Assembly (NCBI GenBank): GCA_030065875.1
Contig: JASJCR010000027.1
Span: 1-49,612, forward strand
Source: Ardenticatenaceae bacterium
GTDB taxonomy: Bacteria > Chloroflexota > Anaerolineae > Promineifilales > Promineifilaceae
Direction of reading: 5' to 3'
DNA: 49,612 nucleotides
Position 1 is the stretch's first letter. Every line of letters starts with the position of its first letter. A model generated the notes under the pieces. The model did not search any database. It was given only the letters and a program-made list of their open reading frames with translations, and was not told where the DNA came from. A program made the translations under genes and the position numbers. This document shows, one piece after another, positions 30,952 to 40,451 of this stretch.

Positions 30952-33900
30952 ATGAGCGAGAACGATCCTCAAGAAGTAGCCCGACAGGCGCTCGGCAATC
31001 AACCAGATAACGGCGACAACCCCGGAGGCTCCGGTGGAAACAACGGCAATGGCTCAAATCCGCTGCCTATCGTTATCGGCGTTGGAATCCTGGCGGTGAT
31101 CCTGATCGGTGCCGGTTTGTACATGTTATTTGGCAATAACCCCACGGACACCACAGCCGTGCCGGAAGACGGGGAAGCGGTTCAGGCCGATTCACTGGCT
31201 GGGGATGCCGCTGATGAAGAAGTGGCTGTGGTCAGCACGGCCGATTTAGCTGCACTGCCTGGCGATTTAAGCCCCAAAGGGGATATCGCCATCTTGGTAG
31301 ACGGCAATGCGGTCAGCGTCTCCGGTGGGGTTCAGGCAGCAGACGATCTTTATTTATGGAATGGCAGCGAGTGGGTTTTTGTGCCCAGTCAGGTCAGCCC
31401 TGATGGCCAGCAGCTCATTCTTGATGGGCAGCCCAGCGGCCAGGAAGTTCTGGTTGTCGAACGACCGGCTCCACAAACGGTGGCTGTCGGTGCAGAAGTC
31501 AGCAGCGAAGAGGGTCTCCCGGTTGATCTGCTGCCCTATCTGAATGAAGTCAGCGTCAACGGCTACCTCCTCGGTGATAACGGACAGCTCGAAGCGACCC
31601 CCATCACCATGCCTAGCGGTGGCTATCAGCAATATTTATACGTTACCAACGCGGGTGTCATCGTCAACCAGACCGGTTTGTCCGCCATTTTGGCGGATGA
31701 GGCCGCTATCAATGCTCACGTCCAGGAATTGGCCACGGCCGTTCAATCAGGTGGGTATACCGGGTTACATCTCGATTATCAGGGTGCAATTGCCGGTCAG
31801 ATGGCCAACTACACCGCTCTGATCGAACAATTAGCCTCCGCCCTCGATGCCCAGGGATCCAATTTGGCGGTTACCCTGGCTACCCCGGCCGATAACAATG
31901 GTCAGTGGGATACCGGCGGTCAAGATTGGAGCGCCGTAGGCACGGCCGCCGACATCGTTGTGGTGCAAATGCCGCTCGACCCAACCGCTTATATCGAAGG
32001 CGGTCAGGCTGAATTACTCCTCAGCTGGGCAGCCCGCCAGGTTGATCGTTCAAAACTGACCGCCCTCTTCAGCGCCAACGCCATTGATAAGTTAGGTGCG
32101 GGATTCCGCGAGCTTCCGGTGGCTGATGCCCTGGCTAAAGTTGGGGATCTAGAGGTCGCCGATGGTGAAACCGCAGTGGACCCTGGAACAGCGGTCGAAT
32201 TTACGCTGGCTGGCGACGCCACGCCGCTTGAGTGGGATGGGGAGAGCCTGACCTATAAATACAGTTATGAAGAAGAAGGGCAAATGCGGACCGTCTGGCT
32301 AAACAGCGATGCCTCTCTAGCTAATCGCCTTCGCCTGGCCGATCTTTATCGCCTGCGCGGGGTTATGGTTCGCGGTTTGGATGGCATATCAAATCCAACC
32401 GGTTATGCCGCAGCGGTGGAAAGCTATACCGCCGGTGGTGATATTCCCCAGCCGGCCGGGGCAGCCATCACCTGGTCCGTAGAAAATGAAGAAGGAGGCG
32501 TTGTCGCCAGTGCTAGCGGTGAAGCGCTCAACTTTGTTTGGGAAGGAACGGAAGCCAACGGTGTGTACACCGTCAAGGCCGGTTTTGCTCAAGGTGATTT
32601 GACAGTTGACTTAAGCAGCGCTGAAATCACCGTTGGCGACGGGATGGTCGCCGACGAAGCCGCCGAAGAAGTGGCGGTTGATGAAGAAGGTGAAGGGGAA
32701 GAAGTCGCCAGTGAAGAAAGCGAGGAAGAAGCCGCAGCTGAAGAAACCACGGCCGAAGTTGTCATTTCTGGAAGCGCAAATGCTGAGGTTCTCCAACCTT
32801 CAAATGTGCGCAACGGCCCCGGTCTGGTTTACGGCATCGTCGATGGCTTAAATCCCGGCAGCCAGGTTGAAGTTGTCGGCCGCAGCAACGATAACTTGTG
32901 GTACAACATCAGCTATCCGGATGGCAAAGAAGGTTGGGTGTATGGACAGCTGGTTCAGGTTGACAGCTCAGTGGATATTGCCAGCCTGCCGGTTCCCGCC
33001 GTAACGGCCTCACCGGTCGCCCAGGCGCCGGCAACCAGCGGTGGAGGTGGTGAAAGCAGCGGCCAACAAGCTCCTGCGGCCCCGGCCGCCCCAGCCCCGG
33101 TTGCTCCGGCCAATTTGGGCGGTGGTTTTGAGCTTGGTGGACAGCTTTTGGGTGGTGCTTATGCTCAGGCATCTTACTCAGGGATGACCTGGGTAAAGCG
33201 GCAGCACAAGTGGAGCGCCGGCAACACCGGTCAGGAAGTAGCCGGCATGATTTCTGAAGCCCACAATGCCGGCTTCAAAATTTTGCTGAGCGTGCCCGGC
33301 CAGCTCTACCCAACCAGCCTGCCGGACTTCAACGCCTATACTGAATTTATGCGCGCCGTGGCCTCTTTGCCCGATCCGCCAGACGCGATTGAAATCTTTA
33401 ACGAAATGAACATTGAGGTGGAGTGGCCAAACGGTCAAATTGATCCGGCCATGTACACCACCCAGATGTTGGCCCCGGCTTACAACGCTATTAAGTCAGT
33501 CAACCCGAATATTCTGGTTATTAGCGGTGCCCCGGCACCCACCGGGTTCTTCCAGGGTGGCTGCAGCGCGGCCGGTTGTGATGATGATGCATACATGCGC
33601 GGCATGGCTGCGGCCGGAGCCGCCAACTACATGGATTGTATTGGCGTTCACTACAATGAAGGCATTATTCCCCCCAGCCAGCGCAGCGGTGACCCACGCG
33701 GCAACAGCAGCCATTACACCCGCTACTTCTGGGGGATGTTGGACACCTATTACAACGCCTTTGGGGGGTCGCGGCCGATTTGCTTTACCGAGCTGGGCTA
33801 TCTGACTCCCGAGGGATACGGTGGTCTTTCAAGCGGTTTCTCCTGGGCCGCTAACACCACGGTTGCCCAACAATCCCAGTGGCTGGCTGAAGCGGTCAGC

Positions 33901-34053
33901 CTGTCTGCCAACAGCGGCAAGGTGCGGATGTTGATCGTCTGGAATGTCGATTCAACCACTTTTGGAACTGACCCGCAGGCAGGTTTCGCGATTATCCGGC
34001 CGGACGGCAGCTGCCCGGCGTGTGAAACGCTGCGGCAGGTGATGGGGAATTAA
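30952..34053 (+). CDS. Membrane-anchored multidomain protein: GH18-like, SH3 and clan GH-A-like domains
   Basis: The order of parts is a Gly/Asn-rich cytoplasmic start, one membrane helix (38-60) and an acidic linker. A GH18-like TIM-barrel (about 180-450) follows, in which the catalytic DxE is D275-Y-Q277, so the acid is lost. A Glu/Ala-rich linker then leads to a bacterial SH3 domain (about 603-665, NVRNGPG...GWVYGQL) and an Ala/Pro linker. The final clan GH-A-like domain (about 720-1033) has Asn817-Glu818 (IFNEMNI) as acid/base and Glu947 (CFTELGY) as nucleophile candidates. It is thus anchored outside the cell to bind and perhaps cut wall or extracellular glycan. Two paralogues of the last domain follow at 34165 and 35592. 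GAGGAG precedes the ATG. Confidence 0.82.
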   Translation: MSENDPQEVARQALGNQPDNGDNPGGSGGNNGNGSNPLPIVIGVGILAVILIGAGLYMLFGNNPTDTTAVPEDGEAVQADSLAGDAADEEVAVVSTADLAALPGDLSPKGDIAILVDGNAVSVSGGVQAADDLYLWNGSEWVFVPSQVSPDGQQLILDGQPSGQEVLVVERPAPQTVAVGAEVSSEEGLPVDLLPYLNEVSVNGYLLGDNGQLEATPITMPSGGYQQYLYVTNAGVIVNQTGLSAILADEAAINAHVQELATAVQSGGYTGLHLDYQGAIAGQMANYTALIEQLASALDAQGSNLAVTLATPADNNGQWDTGGQDWSAVGTAADIVVVQMPLDPTAYIEGGQAELLLSWAARQVDRSKLTALFSANAIDKLGAGFRELPVADALAKVGDLEVADGETAVDPGTAVEFTLAGDATPLEWDGESLTYKYSYEEEGQMRTVWLNSDASLANRLRLADLYRLRGVMVRGLDGISNPTGYAAAVESYTAGGDIPQPAGAAITWSVENEEGGVVASASGEALNFVWEGTEANGVYTVKAGFAQGDLTVDLSSAEITVGDGMVADEAAEEVAVDEEGEGEEVASEESEEEAAAEETTAEVVISGSANAEVLQPSNVRNGPGLVYGIVDGLNPGSQVEVVGRSNDNLWYNISYPDGKEGWVYGQLVQVDSSVDIASLPVPAVTASPVAQAPATSGGGGESSGQQAPAAPAAPAPVAPANLGGGFELGGQLLGGAYAQASYSGMTWVKRQHKWSAGNTGQEVAGMISEAHNAGFKILLSVPGQLYPTSLPDFNAYTEFMRAVASLPDPPDAIEIFNEMNIEVEWPNGQIDPAMYTTQMLAPAYNAIKSVNPNILVISGAPAPTGFFQGGCSAAGCDDDAYMRGMAAAGAANYMDCIGVHYNEGIIPPSQRSGDPRGNSSHYTRYFWGMLDTYYNAFGGSRPICFTELGYLTPEGYGGLSSGFSWAANTTVAQQSQWLAEAVSLSANSGKVRMLIVWNVDSTTFGTDPQAGFAIIRPDGSCPACETLRQVMGN

Positions 34054-34121
34054 TTAACCGGTAGTTAATCACAACTGTGCCGGTGCCAGCGACCTGATAT
34101 CGCTGGCTTCATTAATAAAAC

Positions 34122-34151
34122 AAAAAGCGCATTTTGCAATGCGCTTTTTTT
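34122..34151 (+). terminator. Terminator directly ahead of the second GH-A gene
   Basis: AAAAAGCGCATT (34122-34133), loop TTGC, AATGCGCTTTTT (34138-34149) and two more T. Another 8-bp hairpin (GCCAGCGA/TCGCTGGC, 34085-34092/34100-34107) precedes it. Only 13 bases separate the T-run from ATG 34165. Confidence 0.88.
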
Positions 34152-34164
34152 CGAGAGGTATCAC

Positions 34165-35520
34165 ATGAAATTTTTGCGTCAATTTTCGGTCATGCTCACG
34201 TTTGCAGCTCTGCTGCTTGCGGCCTGTAGCGGGGCCGAGCCGAACCCTGTAGCGGTTGAGCCGGCGTCTTTGCAAGATGAAGGCCAGGCCCAAGTTGATC
34301 AAGGGGAACCCGTGGCTGAAGAGCCGGAAGCGCTCCCCCCTCCCGTTGTGGTAGAAGGAGACGAGGGGGCTGTTTCCGATCAGCCGGCCGCTGAGGGGGA
34401 TGCCGTCGCTGAGCCTGATGCGGCTCCACAGCAGGTTGCTGCTTCTTGCAATCAACCGTGGCCGGCCGACACCTTTGGCTATGGCATACAGGCCCATGCC
34501 GTCGTGGGTGATCCGGCCTACACCATGGATGTGGTCAACAACGCCCTGGGGATGGACTGGGTTAAGGTGCAGCTTGAATGGCCGCTGGTCCAGCCCGGTG
34601 TTGACGATCGGCAGTGGTTTTTTTATGATGGCGTCGTCGAACAGGCCAACCAGCAGGGTTTGTGCTTGATGTTTAGCGTTGTGGGGGCTCCGGCCTGGAC
34701 TCGGGCGGCCGGCAATGAAATCGGCCCGCCTGATGATTACAATATTTATGCCGCTTTCCTGACGGAAATGCTCAACCGGTACCCCGGTCAGATACACGCC
34801 GTCGAAGCATGGAACGAGCAAAACCTTGACCGCGAGTGGCAAACACCCAATGGCGTTAGCCCGGAAGATTACGTTCAATTTCTGGCGATCGCCTATGACG
34901 CCATCAAGGCGGTTGATCCCAACGTGATCGTCATTTCGGGAGCCCTGGCCCCCACCGGAGATGGGGACTGGTTCCGCTGGGCGGATGATTTTGCCTGGAT
35001 GGATCGGGCGCTGGCGGCCGGCATGTTGAATTATGCCGACTGCGTTGGTGCCCATCACAACGGTTACAACATCCCACCGGACGTGCCGTTTGATCAAACC
35101 GGCTCTTTGCCTGAAGCCCAAACCGCTATTTTCCGGGGCCCGTTTGACAATCCACACCACAGCTGGAGTTTTCGAACAACACTTGATACCTACGCCGCCA
35201 AAATTCAGGCGGTGGATCCCAACATGAAGCTGTGCGTTACGGAATTTGGCTGGGCCTCTTCAGAGGGGTACGATGCTTATCCGGAAGGGTTTGAGTTTGC
35301 CCAGGATAATACCCTCGAAGAACAGTCAACGTACCTGGTCCAGGCGTACAATCAGATGCGGGAATCAGGTGATGTATGGCTCACGTTTGCCTTTAACTTT
35401 GATTTTGGCAACAAGGGCAACGGCCCCACCGACGATCCGGTGCCGTACAGCATTGTAGACGGTGCTGGAGCACCTCGACCGGCATTTGGGGCGCTGGCCG
35501 CCATGGAAAAAATCCCCTAA
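34165..35520 (+). CDS. Clan GH-A-like lipoprotein (putative glycoside hydrolase)
   Basis: The 451-residue protein has a lipoprotein signal with lipobox LLLAAC (Cys21) and an acidic Pro/Glu/Ala linker to about residue 90. A TIM-barrel domain follows, with FGYGIQAHA, VKVQLEWPLVQPG and VEAWNEQNLDREW (Glu218, acid/base candidate). It also has LAPTGDGDWFRW and LCVTEFGWAS (Glu360, nucleophile candidate). This is the pattern of clan GH-A enzymes such as GH39/GH5 relatives. It is a paralogue of the C-terminal domain of the previous gene and of the next gene. GAGAGG precedes the ATG, but a strong terminator lies immediately upstream, so transcription must come by read-through or from a promoter inside it. 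The substrate is unknown. Confidence 0.82.
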   Translation: MKFLRQFSVMLTFAALLLAACSGAEPNPVAVEPASLQDEGQAQVDQGEPVAEEPEALPPPVVVEGDEGAVSDQPAAEGDAVAEPDAAPQQVAASCNQPWPADTFGYGIQAHAVVGDPAYTMDVVNNALGMDWVKVQLEWPLVQPGVDDRQWFFYDGVVEQANQQGLCLMFSVVGAPAWTRAAGNEIGPPDDYNIYAAFLTEMLNRYPGQIHAVEAWNEQNLDREWQTPNGVSPEDYVQFLAIAYDAIKAVDPNVIVISGALAPTGDGDWFRWADDFAWMDRALAAGMLNYADCVGAHHNGYNIPPDVPFDQTGSLPEAQTAIFRGPFDNPHHSWSFRTTLDTYAAKIQAVDPNMKLCVTEFGWASSEGYDAYPEGFEFAQDNTLEEQSTYLVQAYNQMRESGDVWLTFAFNFDFGNKGNGPTDDPVPYSIVDGAGAPRPAFGALAAMEKIP

Positions 35521-35535
35521 TTTGAGGATTCAATG

Positions 35536-35563
35536 GTAGAGCCGAGAAAAATCTCGGCTCTAC
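35536..35563 (+). terminator. 12-bp perfect hairpin after the second GH-A gene
   Basis: GTAGAGCCGAGA (35536-35547), loop AAAA, TCTCGGCTCTAC (35552-35563). The following TTCTGCT is only weakly T-rich, so it may be a repeat-derived hairpin rather than a strong terminator. Confidence 0.7.
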
Positions 35564-35591
35564 TTCTGCTCCCCACCCATTCGTCCCACCA

Positions 35592-36743
35592 ATGCGCGCC
35601 ATCTTTCTTCTATTTATCTTGCTGTTGGCCTCGGCATCCTGCACCGCGGCCGACACCCCCATCTCTGAGCCGGTAGACCTGGCTCCGTTGACGGCCGATG
35701 AAATGAATCTCGTTTTTGATTCACCTGAATACGGGGTTCATATCTCTCAATGGTGGGATTTATACGCTCAGCAGCGCGATTTATCGCTGATTAATGAGAT
35801 GGATTTTGGTTGGGTTAAACAGAAGTTCGCCTGGCGAGATATCGAGGGGGCGGGGAAAGGGGAGTATGACTGGTACCGGCCGGACGAAATTGTAGCGGCT
35901 GTCGAAGAGGCCGGGCTCAAGCTTCTGGTACGGATTGACCGGCAGCCCTTGTGGTCTGTTCAAAAATATGAAGAGGTGGGTATTCGGGTCACCGAAAATC
36001 AACCCCCGTTCGACATTCAGGATTTTGGAGATTTTTGTGGGGTGATGGCCGAACGATATCGCGGGCGAGTGGCCGCATATCAAGTGTGGAACGAGCCTAA
36101 TCTCAGCCGGGAATGGGGAGAACAATCCCCGGATCCGGCCGGCTACGTCGAAATGCTCAAAGTGTGCTATGAAGCGATCAAAGAAGCCGACCCGCAAGCG
36201 ATTGTGATTTCGGCCGGATTGGCACCTACCGGTACGGAGCCGCCGCTGGCCATGCCGGATGATGAGTTTTTGCGCGGTATGTATGCGGCCGGTGGCGCCT
36301 CGTACTTTGATGTACTGGGCTTAAATGCACCAGGATACAAAGCTCCGCCTGAAATTTCTCCCAATGATATCGATCAATACCCGCAATACGGCAAATATCG
36401 ATGGCACGTCTTCCGTCACGTAGAAGATATGCGGCGCATTATGGTGGAAGAAGGGGATGCAGCCAAACAAATCGCCATTTTAGAGATGGGTTGGACCACC
36501 GATCCCCGAGAAAGTGCTTACGGCTGGCATGCGGTTTCCGGCGAAGAGCAGGCGGAATATCTGGTGGGCGCCTATCAATTTGCCGCAGCCGAATGGGACC
36601 CGTGGATCGGCTTAATGACCACCATCTTTTTTGCAGACAGCGCCTGGACTGAGGCGGATGAACAATATTGGTGGTCGATTACCGATCCGGACGGCACGCC
36701 CCGGCCGGCGTACGAGGCGCTAAAAGAGATGCCGAAGGATTAG
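35592..36743 (+). CDS. Clan GH-A-like lipoprotein, third paralogue
   Basis: The 383-residue protein has a signal sequence ending ASASC (Cys17, acceptable lipobox) and a short linker. The same barrel follows: YGVHISQWWDLY, FGWVKQKFAWRDIEG, AYQVWNEPNLSREW (Glu168), GLAPTGTEPP, and IAILEMGWTTD (Glu298). The spacing between the two glutamates is 130, against 142 and 129 in its neighbours. It is probably an outward-facing glycosidase or a glycan-binding relative. Three copies in one direction suggest a tandem duplication followed by divergence in anchor type. Confidence 0.82.
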   Translation: MRAIFLLFILLLASASCTAADTPISEPVDLAPLTADEMNLVFDSPEYGVHISQWWDLYAQQRDLSLINEMDFGWVKQKFAWRDIEGAGKGEYDWYRPDEIVAAVEEAGLKLLVRIDRQPLWSVQKYEEVGIRVTENQPPFDIQDFGDFCGVMAERYRGRVAAYQVWNEPNLSREWGEQSPDPAGYVEMLKVCYEAIKEADPQAIVISAGLAPTGTEPPLAMPDDEFLRGMYAAGGASYFDVLGLNAPGYKAPPEISPNDIDQYPQYGKYRWHVFRHVEDMRRIMVEEGDAAKQIAILEMGWTTDPRESAYGWHAVSGEEQAEYLVGAYQFAAAEWDPWIGLMTTIFFADSAWTEADEQYWWSITDPDGTPRPAYEALKEMPKD

Positions 36744-36820
36744 CTTCTCAGCGCGGCACTGCGTGCCTTTTAGCTTGATACTTTTCTCTTTAAACTTTTT
36801 ACTTAGGACTTTCCTTTTCC

Positions 36821-37309
36821 ATGTGGCTCACCATTTCCTACATCTTTCACTTAATCAGTACCGTCACCTGGCTCGGTGGTTTGTTTGTCATGGCCCTGCT
36901 GTCCTTTACCGCGCTCAGACAAAAAACGTTGACCGACAATCAGTGGCTGCTGTTTCAGCGACAGCTTTTGCCCTGGATTCAGGCCAGCCTGATTATCTTG
37001 CTGATAACCGGATTTTATCAAATGACGGTTGATCCCAATTACGGCGGATTTCTCGTCATCGAGGGGGTGTGGGGATGGGCGCTGTTGTTTAAGCACGTTT
37101 TTTATCTTCTGATGATCGGCACAACCCTCTACTGGCAGTTTGGACTCCTACCCGAAATTGATCGGCTGCAAATAGTGCTGACCAAGCGGCCGCAGGCGGC
37201 AGATCAGCTCGGTATAGCCCTGGCCAAGCGAGAAAAACAGCTCCTGGTCATAAATTGTGCTCTGGCTCTGCTCATTTTGATCTTTACCGGAATCATGACG
37301 GCCGTATGA
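36821..37309 (+). CDS. CopD-like four-helix membrane protein
   Basis: The 162-residue protein has four hydrophobic helices: about residues 4-28, 48-66, 82-105 and 140-160. His10 (FHLIS), Trp18, His91 (FKHVFY) and a conserved-looking GFYQM stand out. It resembles the CopD/DUF2269-type family of small integral membrane proteins, some of which bind haem or copper. There is no cognate CopC and no other copper gene. ATG 36821 lacks a ribosome site. The role is unknown. Confidence 0.65.
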   Translation: MWLTISYIFHLISTVTWLGGLFVMALLSFTALRQKTLTDNQWLLFQRQLLPWIQASLIILLITGFYQMTVDPNYGGFLVIEGVWGWALLFKHVFYLLMIGTTLYWQFGLLPEIDRLQIVLTKRPQAADQLGIALAKREKQLLVINCALALLILIFTGIMTAV

Positions 37310-37505
37310 TTTTCATATTATTAGACTGGAAAACCGCGCCTTTTTTTGTTATTGTTGGACTGAATAATTGATTACACCCAAAATCCTGGGTGATTTGGTG
37401 AGCAAATAATTTTTTCAGCTCATTTTCTGAAAAACTACTTTTTATGAGATAATCAAGGCGACAGTGTACGGTGGTGCATGTCGCCTGATTTTTCTATATC
37501 ACATT
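37310..37505. other. sucA leader with three hairpins
   Basis: CACCCA/TGGGTG (37376-37381/37388-37393), TTTTTCAG/CTGAAAAA (37411-37418/37427-37434) and AGGCGACA/TGTCGCCT (37456-37463/37479-37486) lie in sequence ahead of sucA. The last is followed by GATTTTTC. No gene is seen. Confidence 0.55.
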
Positions 37506-40352
37506 ATGGACAACCTATTTGATTTTCACGGTCCCAATGCGGGATACATCATGGAGCTCTACGCTCGCTACCAGGAAGATCCGAACGCCGTTGATGCCCA
37601 AGCGCGAGCCCTTTTTGCCCAGTGGGCTCCTCAGGAAACAGCACCTCTGCAGCAGAACGGTGTCATGCCCACGGTTGAGGTAAGCGACGTTGTCCCTGAC
37701 AACGTTCAGCTGGGGAAAGCAATGGCGGTAGCCAACCTGGCTCAGGCGATTCGCGAATATGGCCATCTGGCAGCAAATACCAATCCGCTGATGCCGCCCA
37801 CATCAGATCCTTCTATCGATCCCAGCTATCACGGTTTGTCCGCAGCTGATTTGCGTCAGCTTCCGTCATCATTGGTGGGAGGGCCGATTCCCGAGAAAAC
37901 GGCCAACGCGTATGATGCGATTGACATGCTGCGCGAAGTGTACTGTCGCGGGGCCGGGTATGATTACGATCACTTAACCAATCCGGAAGAGCGCGAGTGG
38001 CTCCGAGAAGCGGCCGAATCCCGTCGCTTTCGCCAGGCGTTTGATCCGGATGGAGACAATGCGATCCGGCTGCTCAAGCGGTTGATCAAAGTTGAAAGCT
38101 TCGAGCAATATTTGCATAAAACGTTTGTTGGCAAAAAACGCTTTTCGATTGAAGGGTTGGACATGATGGTGCCGGTGCTGGATGAAATTATCGGCCGGGC
38201 CATCGATCTTAATGTCAAATCGGTTTTGATCGGCATGGCCCATCGCGGCCGGCTCAACGTGCTGGCCCACGTGCTGAACAAACCATATGCCGATATTTTG
38301 CGGGAGTTTAAAGACCCGATCAGCGATATTCAAATCAATGCCTCAGGATATTTGGGCAAAATTGGGGATGTCAAATATCACAAAGGGGCCAGACGTTCGC
38401 TGCGAGGATTGCAGATCAATATCGCCGCCAACCCTAGCCACCTCGAGTTGGTCAACCCGGTTGTGGCCGGCATGGCCCGCGCGGCCGGTTCCAAAATCGA
38501 CGCGCCGGGTGCGCCCTTCTTTGACCCCGATGCCGCCCTGCCGATCCAAATTCACGGCGATGCGGCGTTTCCCGGTCAGGGTACCGTTGCCGAAACGCTT
38601 AACTTCGCCAACCTGGGCGGTTTTACCAACGGCGGCACCATTCATATCATCGCCAACAATCAGGTGGGATTTACCACCAATCCGAACAGCAGCCGCAGCA
38701 CGCGCTACGCCAGCGATCTGGCCAAAGGGTTTAAAATTCCCATCGTGCACGTCAACGCCAACGACCCGATTACCTGCCTGGAAGTGGCGCGGCTGGCGAT
38801 CTACTACCGGCAGCTCTTTAACAAAGATTTTCTGATCGATTTGATCGGCTATCGTCGTTTTGGCCACAACGAAGGAGACGAGCCGCGATTTACTCAGCCG
38901 GTTAAATACGATACGGTTGACAACATGCCCACCGTGCTGGAAATGTGGACCGACACGCTCATTAAAATGGATTTTATCACCCAGGAACAGAAAGATGGAT
39001 GGGTGCAGCAGGCTTTTGACCGCATACAACAAACGTATGAGTCGCTGGATTTGGAAACCCCGGAAGAAGACCCGACCGATCAGGTTCATCGACCGGAGCC
39101 GGGCATCGCCGGCCGCACCCCCTCGGCCGTGCCGGCCGAACAGCTCACCGGTCTGCACAAGGCGTTGATGACCTTCCCCGACCACTTTAACCTTCATCCG
39201 CGATTAAAGCGGGTGGTTCGTCGACGAACAAACGCGCTTGATGACCCGGCCGCCAAAACGATTGATTGGGGGACGGCCGAGCAGCTGGCCCTGGCCTCAA
39301 TTTTGGCTGATGGGACACCGGTGCGCATGACCGGGGAAGATATAGAACGGGGCACCTTTAGTCACCGTCATGCCGTCTACTTTGATTCGGAGAGCGGGGC
39401 GGAGTATACGCCGCTCCAGGCGCTTCCACAGGCAGAGGCTTCTTTTGAAATTCATAACAGCCCCCTGACAGAAAGTGCCATCATCGGGTTTGAATATGGT
39501 TACAATACCGAACGGCCGGACTGCCTGGTCATTTGGGAAGCTCAATTTGGCGATTTTATCAACGGCGCTCAGATGATGATTGACGAATACGTCAGCTCCG
39601 GCCGGGCCAAATGGAACCATACCCCGTCTCTGGTCCTGCTGCTGCCGCACGGTTACGAAGGGCAGGGGCCGGATCATTCTTCCGCCCGGCTGGAGCGGTT
39701 TTTGCAGCTGACGGCCGAGAAAAATATGCGCGTGGTCAACTGCACCACGGCCGCCCAATATTTTCACGTTTTGCGGCGGCAAGCTCTGCTGCTGACGCGA
39801 GATCCGCTGCCCCTTATCGTCATGGCCCCCAAAAGTTTGTTGCGCCACCCGATGGCCGCTTCTTCTCTGGCAGAATTAGCGAATGACAAATTTTATCCGG
39901 TTATTGATGATCCCGATGTCGATCACCAAAAAGTCAAACGACTCATTTTGTGCAGCGGCAAAGTCTATATCGATTTGATGAGCAGCGACCTGCGCGCCCA
40001 GCACATGGATGTCGCCGTGGCCCGTGTCGAGCAGCTGTATCCCTTCCCCAAGCGACATCTTCAAATGCTGTTTGAACGATATCCAAACGTGTCAGAAATT
40101 TGCTGGCTGCAGGAAGAACCGCGAAACATGGGGGCATGGCGCTTTATGCAGCCTCGCCTGACCGATATTTTGCCGTTGAAAAAGGGGAGCAAAACCAAAG
40201 TGGTGCCCCTCAACTATATTGGACGCCGCCGCTATGCCAGCCCGGCTGAAGGATCGATGAATTTCCACAAGATCAAGCAGGATCGGATTGTCGCCGGTGC
40301 GTTTGACTTAAACTACGTGGATGAAGAGCTGATAGAGAAGAAAAACAATTGA
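37506..40352 (+). CDS. sucA: 2-oxoglutarate dehydrogenase E1 component
   Basis: E1 decarboxylates 2-oxoglutarate with thiamine diphosphate and passes the succinyl group to E2. The 948-residue protein has the N-terminal E2-binding helix region (DNLFDFHGPNAGYIMELYAR), GMAHRGRLNVLAHV, the HGDAAFPGQGTVAETLN block, IGYRRFGHNEGDEPRFTQP with the TPP motif, and PHGYEGQGPDHSSARLERFL, all canonical. The open frame extends to 37464, but ATG 37506 gives the conserved N-terminus. It lies upstream of sucB by 99 bases; no lpd (E3) gene is in the window. There is no ribosome site, and the start follows a hairpin leader. Confidence 0.96.
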   Translation: MDNLFDFHGPNAGYIMELYARYQEDPNAVDAQARALFAQWAPQETAPLQQNGVMPTVEVSDVVPDNVQLGKAMAVANLAQAIREYGHLAANTNPLMPPTSDPSIDPSYHGLSAADLRQLPSSLVGGPIPEKTANAYDAIDMLREVYCRGAGYDYDHLTNPEEREWLREAAESRRFRQAFDPDGDNAIRLLKRLIKVESFEQYLHKTFVGKKRFSIEGLDMMVPVLDEIIGRAIDLNVKSVLIGMAHRGRLNVLAHVLNKPYADILREFKDPISDIQINASGYLGKIGDVKYHKGARRSLRGLQINIAANPSHLELVNPVVAGMARAAGSKIDAPGAPFFDPDAALPIQIHGDAAFPGQGTVAETLNFANLGGFTNGGTIHIIANNQVGFTTNPNSSRSTRYASDLAKGFKIPIVHVNANDPITCLEVARLAIYYRQLFNKDFLIDLIGYRRFGHNEGDEPRFTQPVKYDTVDNMPTVLEMWTDTLIKMDFITQEQKDGWVQQAFDRIQQTYESLDLETPEEDPTDQVHRPEPGIAGRTPSAVPAEQLTGLHKALMTFPDHFNLHPRLKRVVRRRTNALDDPAAKTIDWGTAEQLALASILADGTPVRMTGEDIERGTFSHRHAVYFDSESGAEYTPLQALPQAEASFEIHNSPLTESAIIGFEYGYNTERPDCLVIWEAQFGDFINGAQMMIDEYVSSGRAKWNHTPSLVLLLPHGYEGQGPDHSSARLERFLQLTAEKNMRVVNCTTAAQYFHVLRRQALLLTRDPLPLIVMAPKSLLRHPMAASSLAELANDKFYPVIDDPDVDHQKVKRLILCSGKVYIDLMSSDLRAQHMDVAVARVEQLYPFPKRHLQMLFERYPNVSEICWLQEEPRNMGAWRFMQPRLTDILPLKKGSKTKVVPLNYIGRRRYASPAEGSMNFHKIKQDRIVAGAFDLNYVDEELIEKKNN

Positions 40353-40451
40353 CAATTGCGAATAACCCATGAGCAAAAGGCGTATTTTCAATAAATTTCC
40401 ATTTTTATCGTGGGTAATTGATCATTGTTAATTGATAAATGGAGTGTTTTT

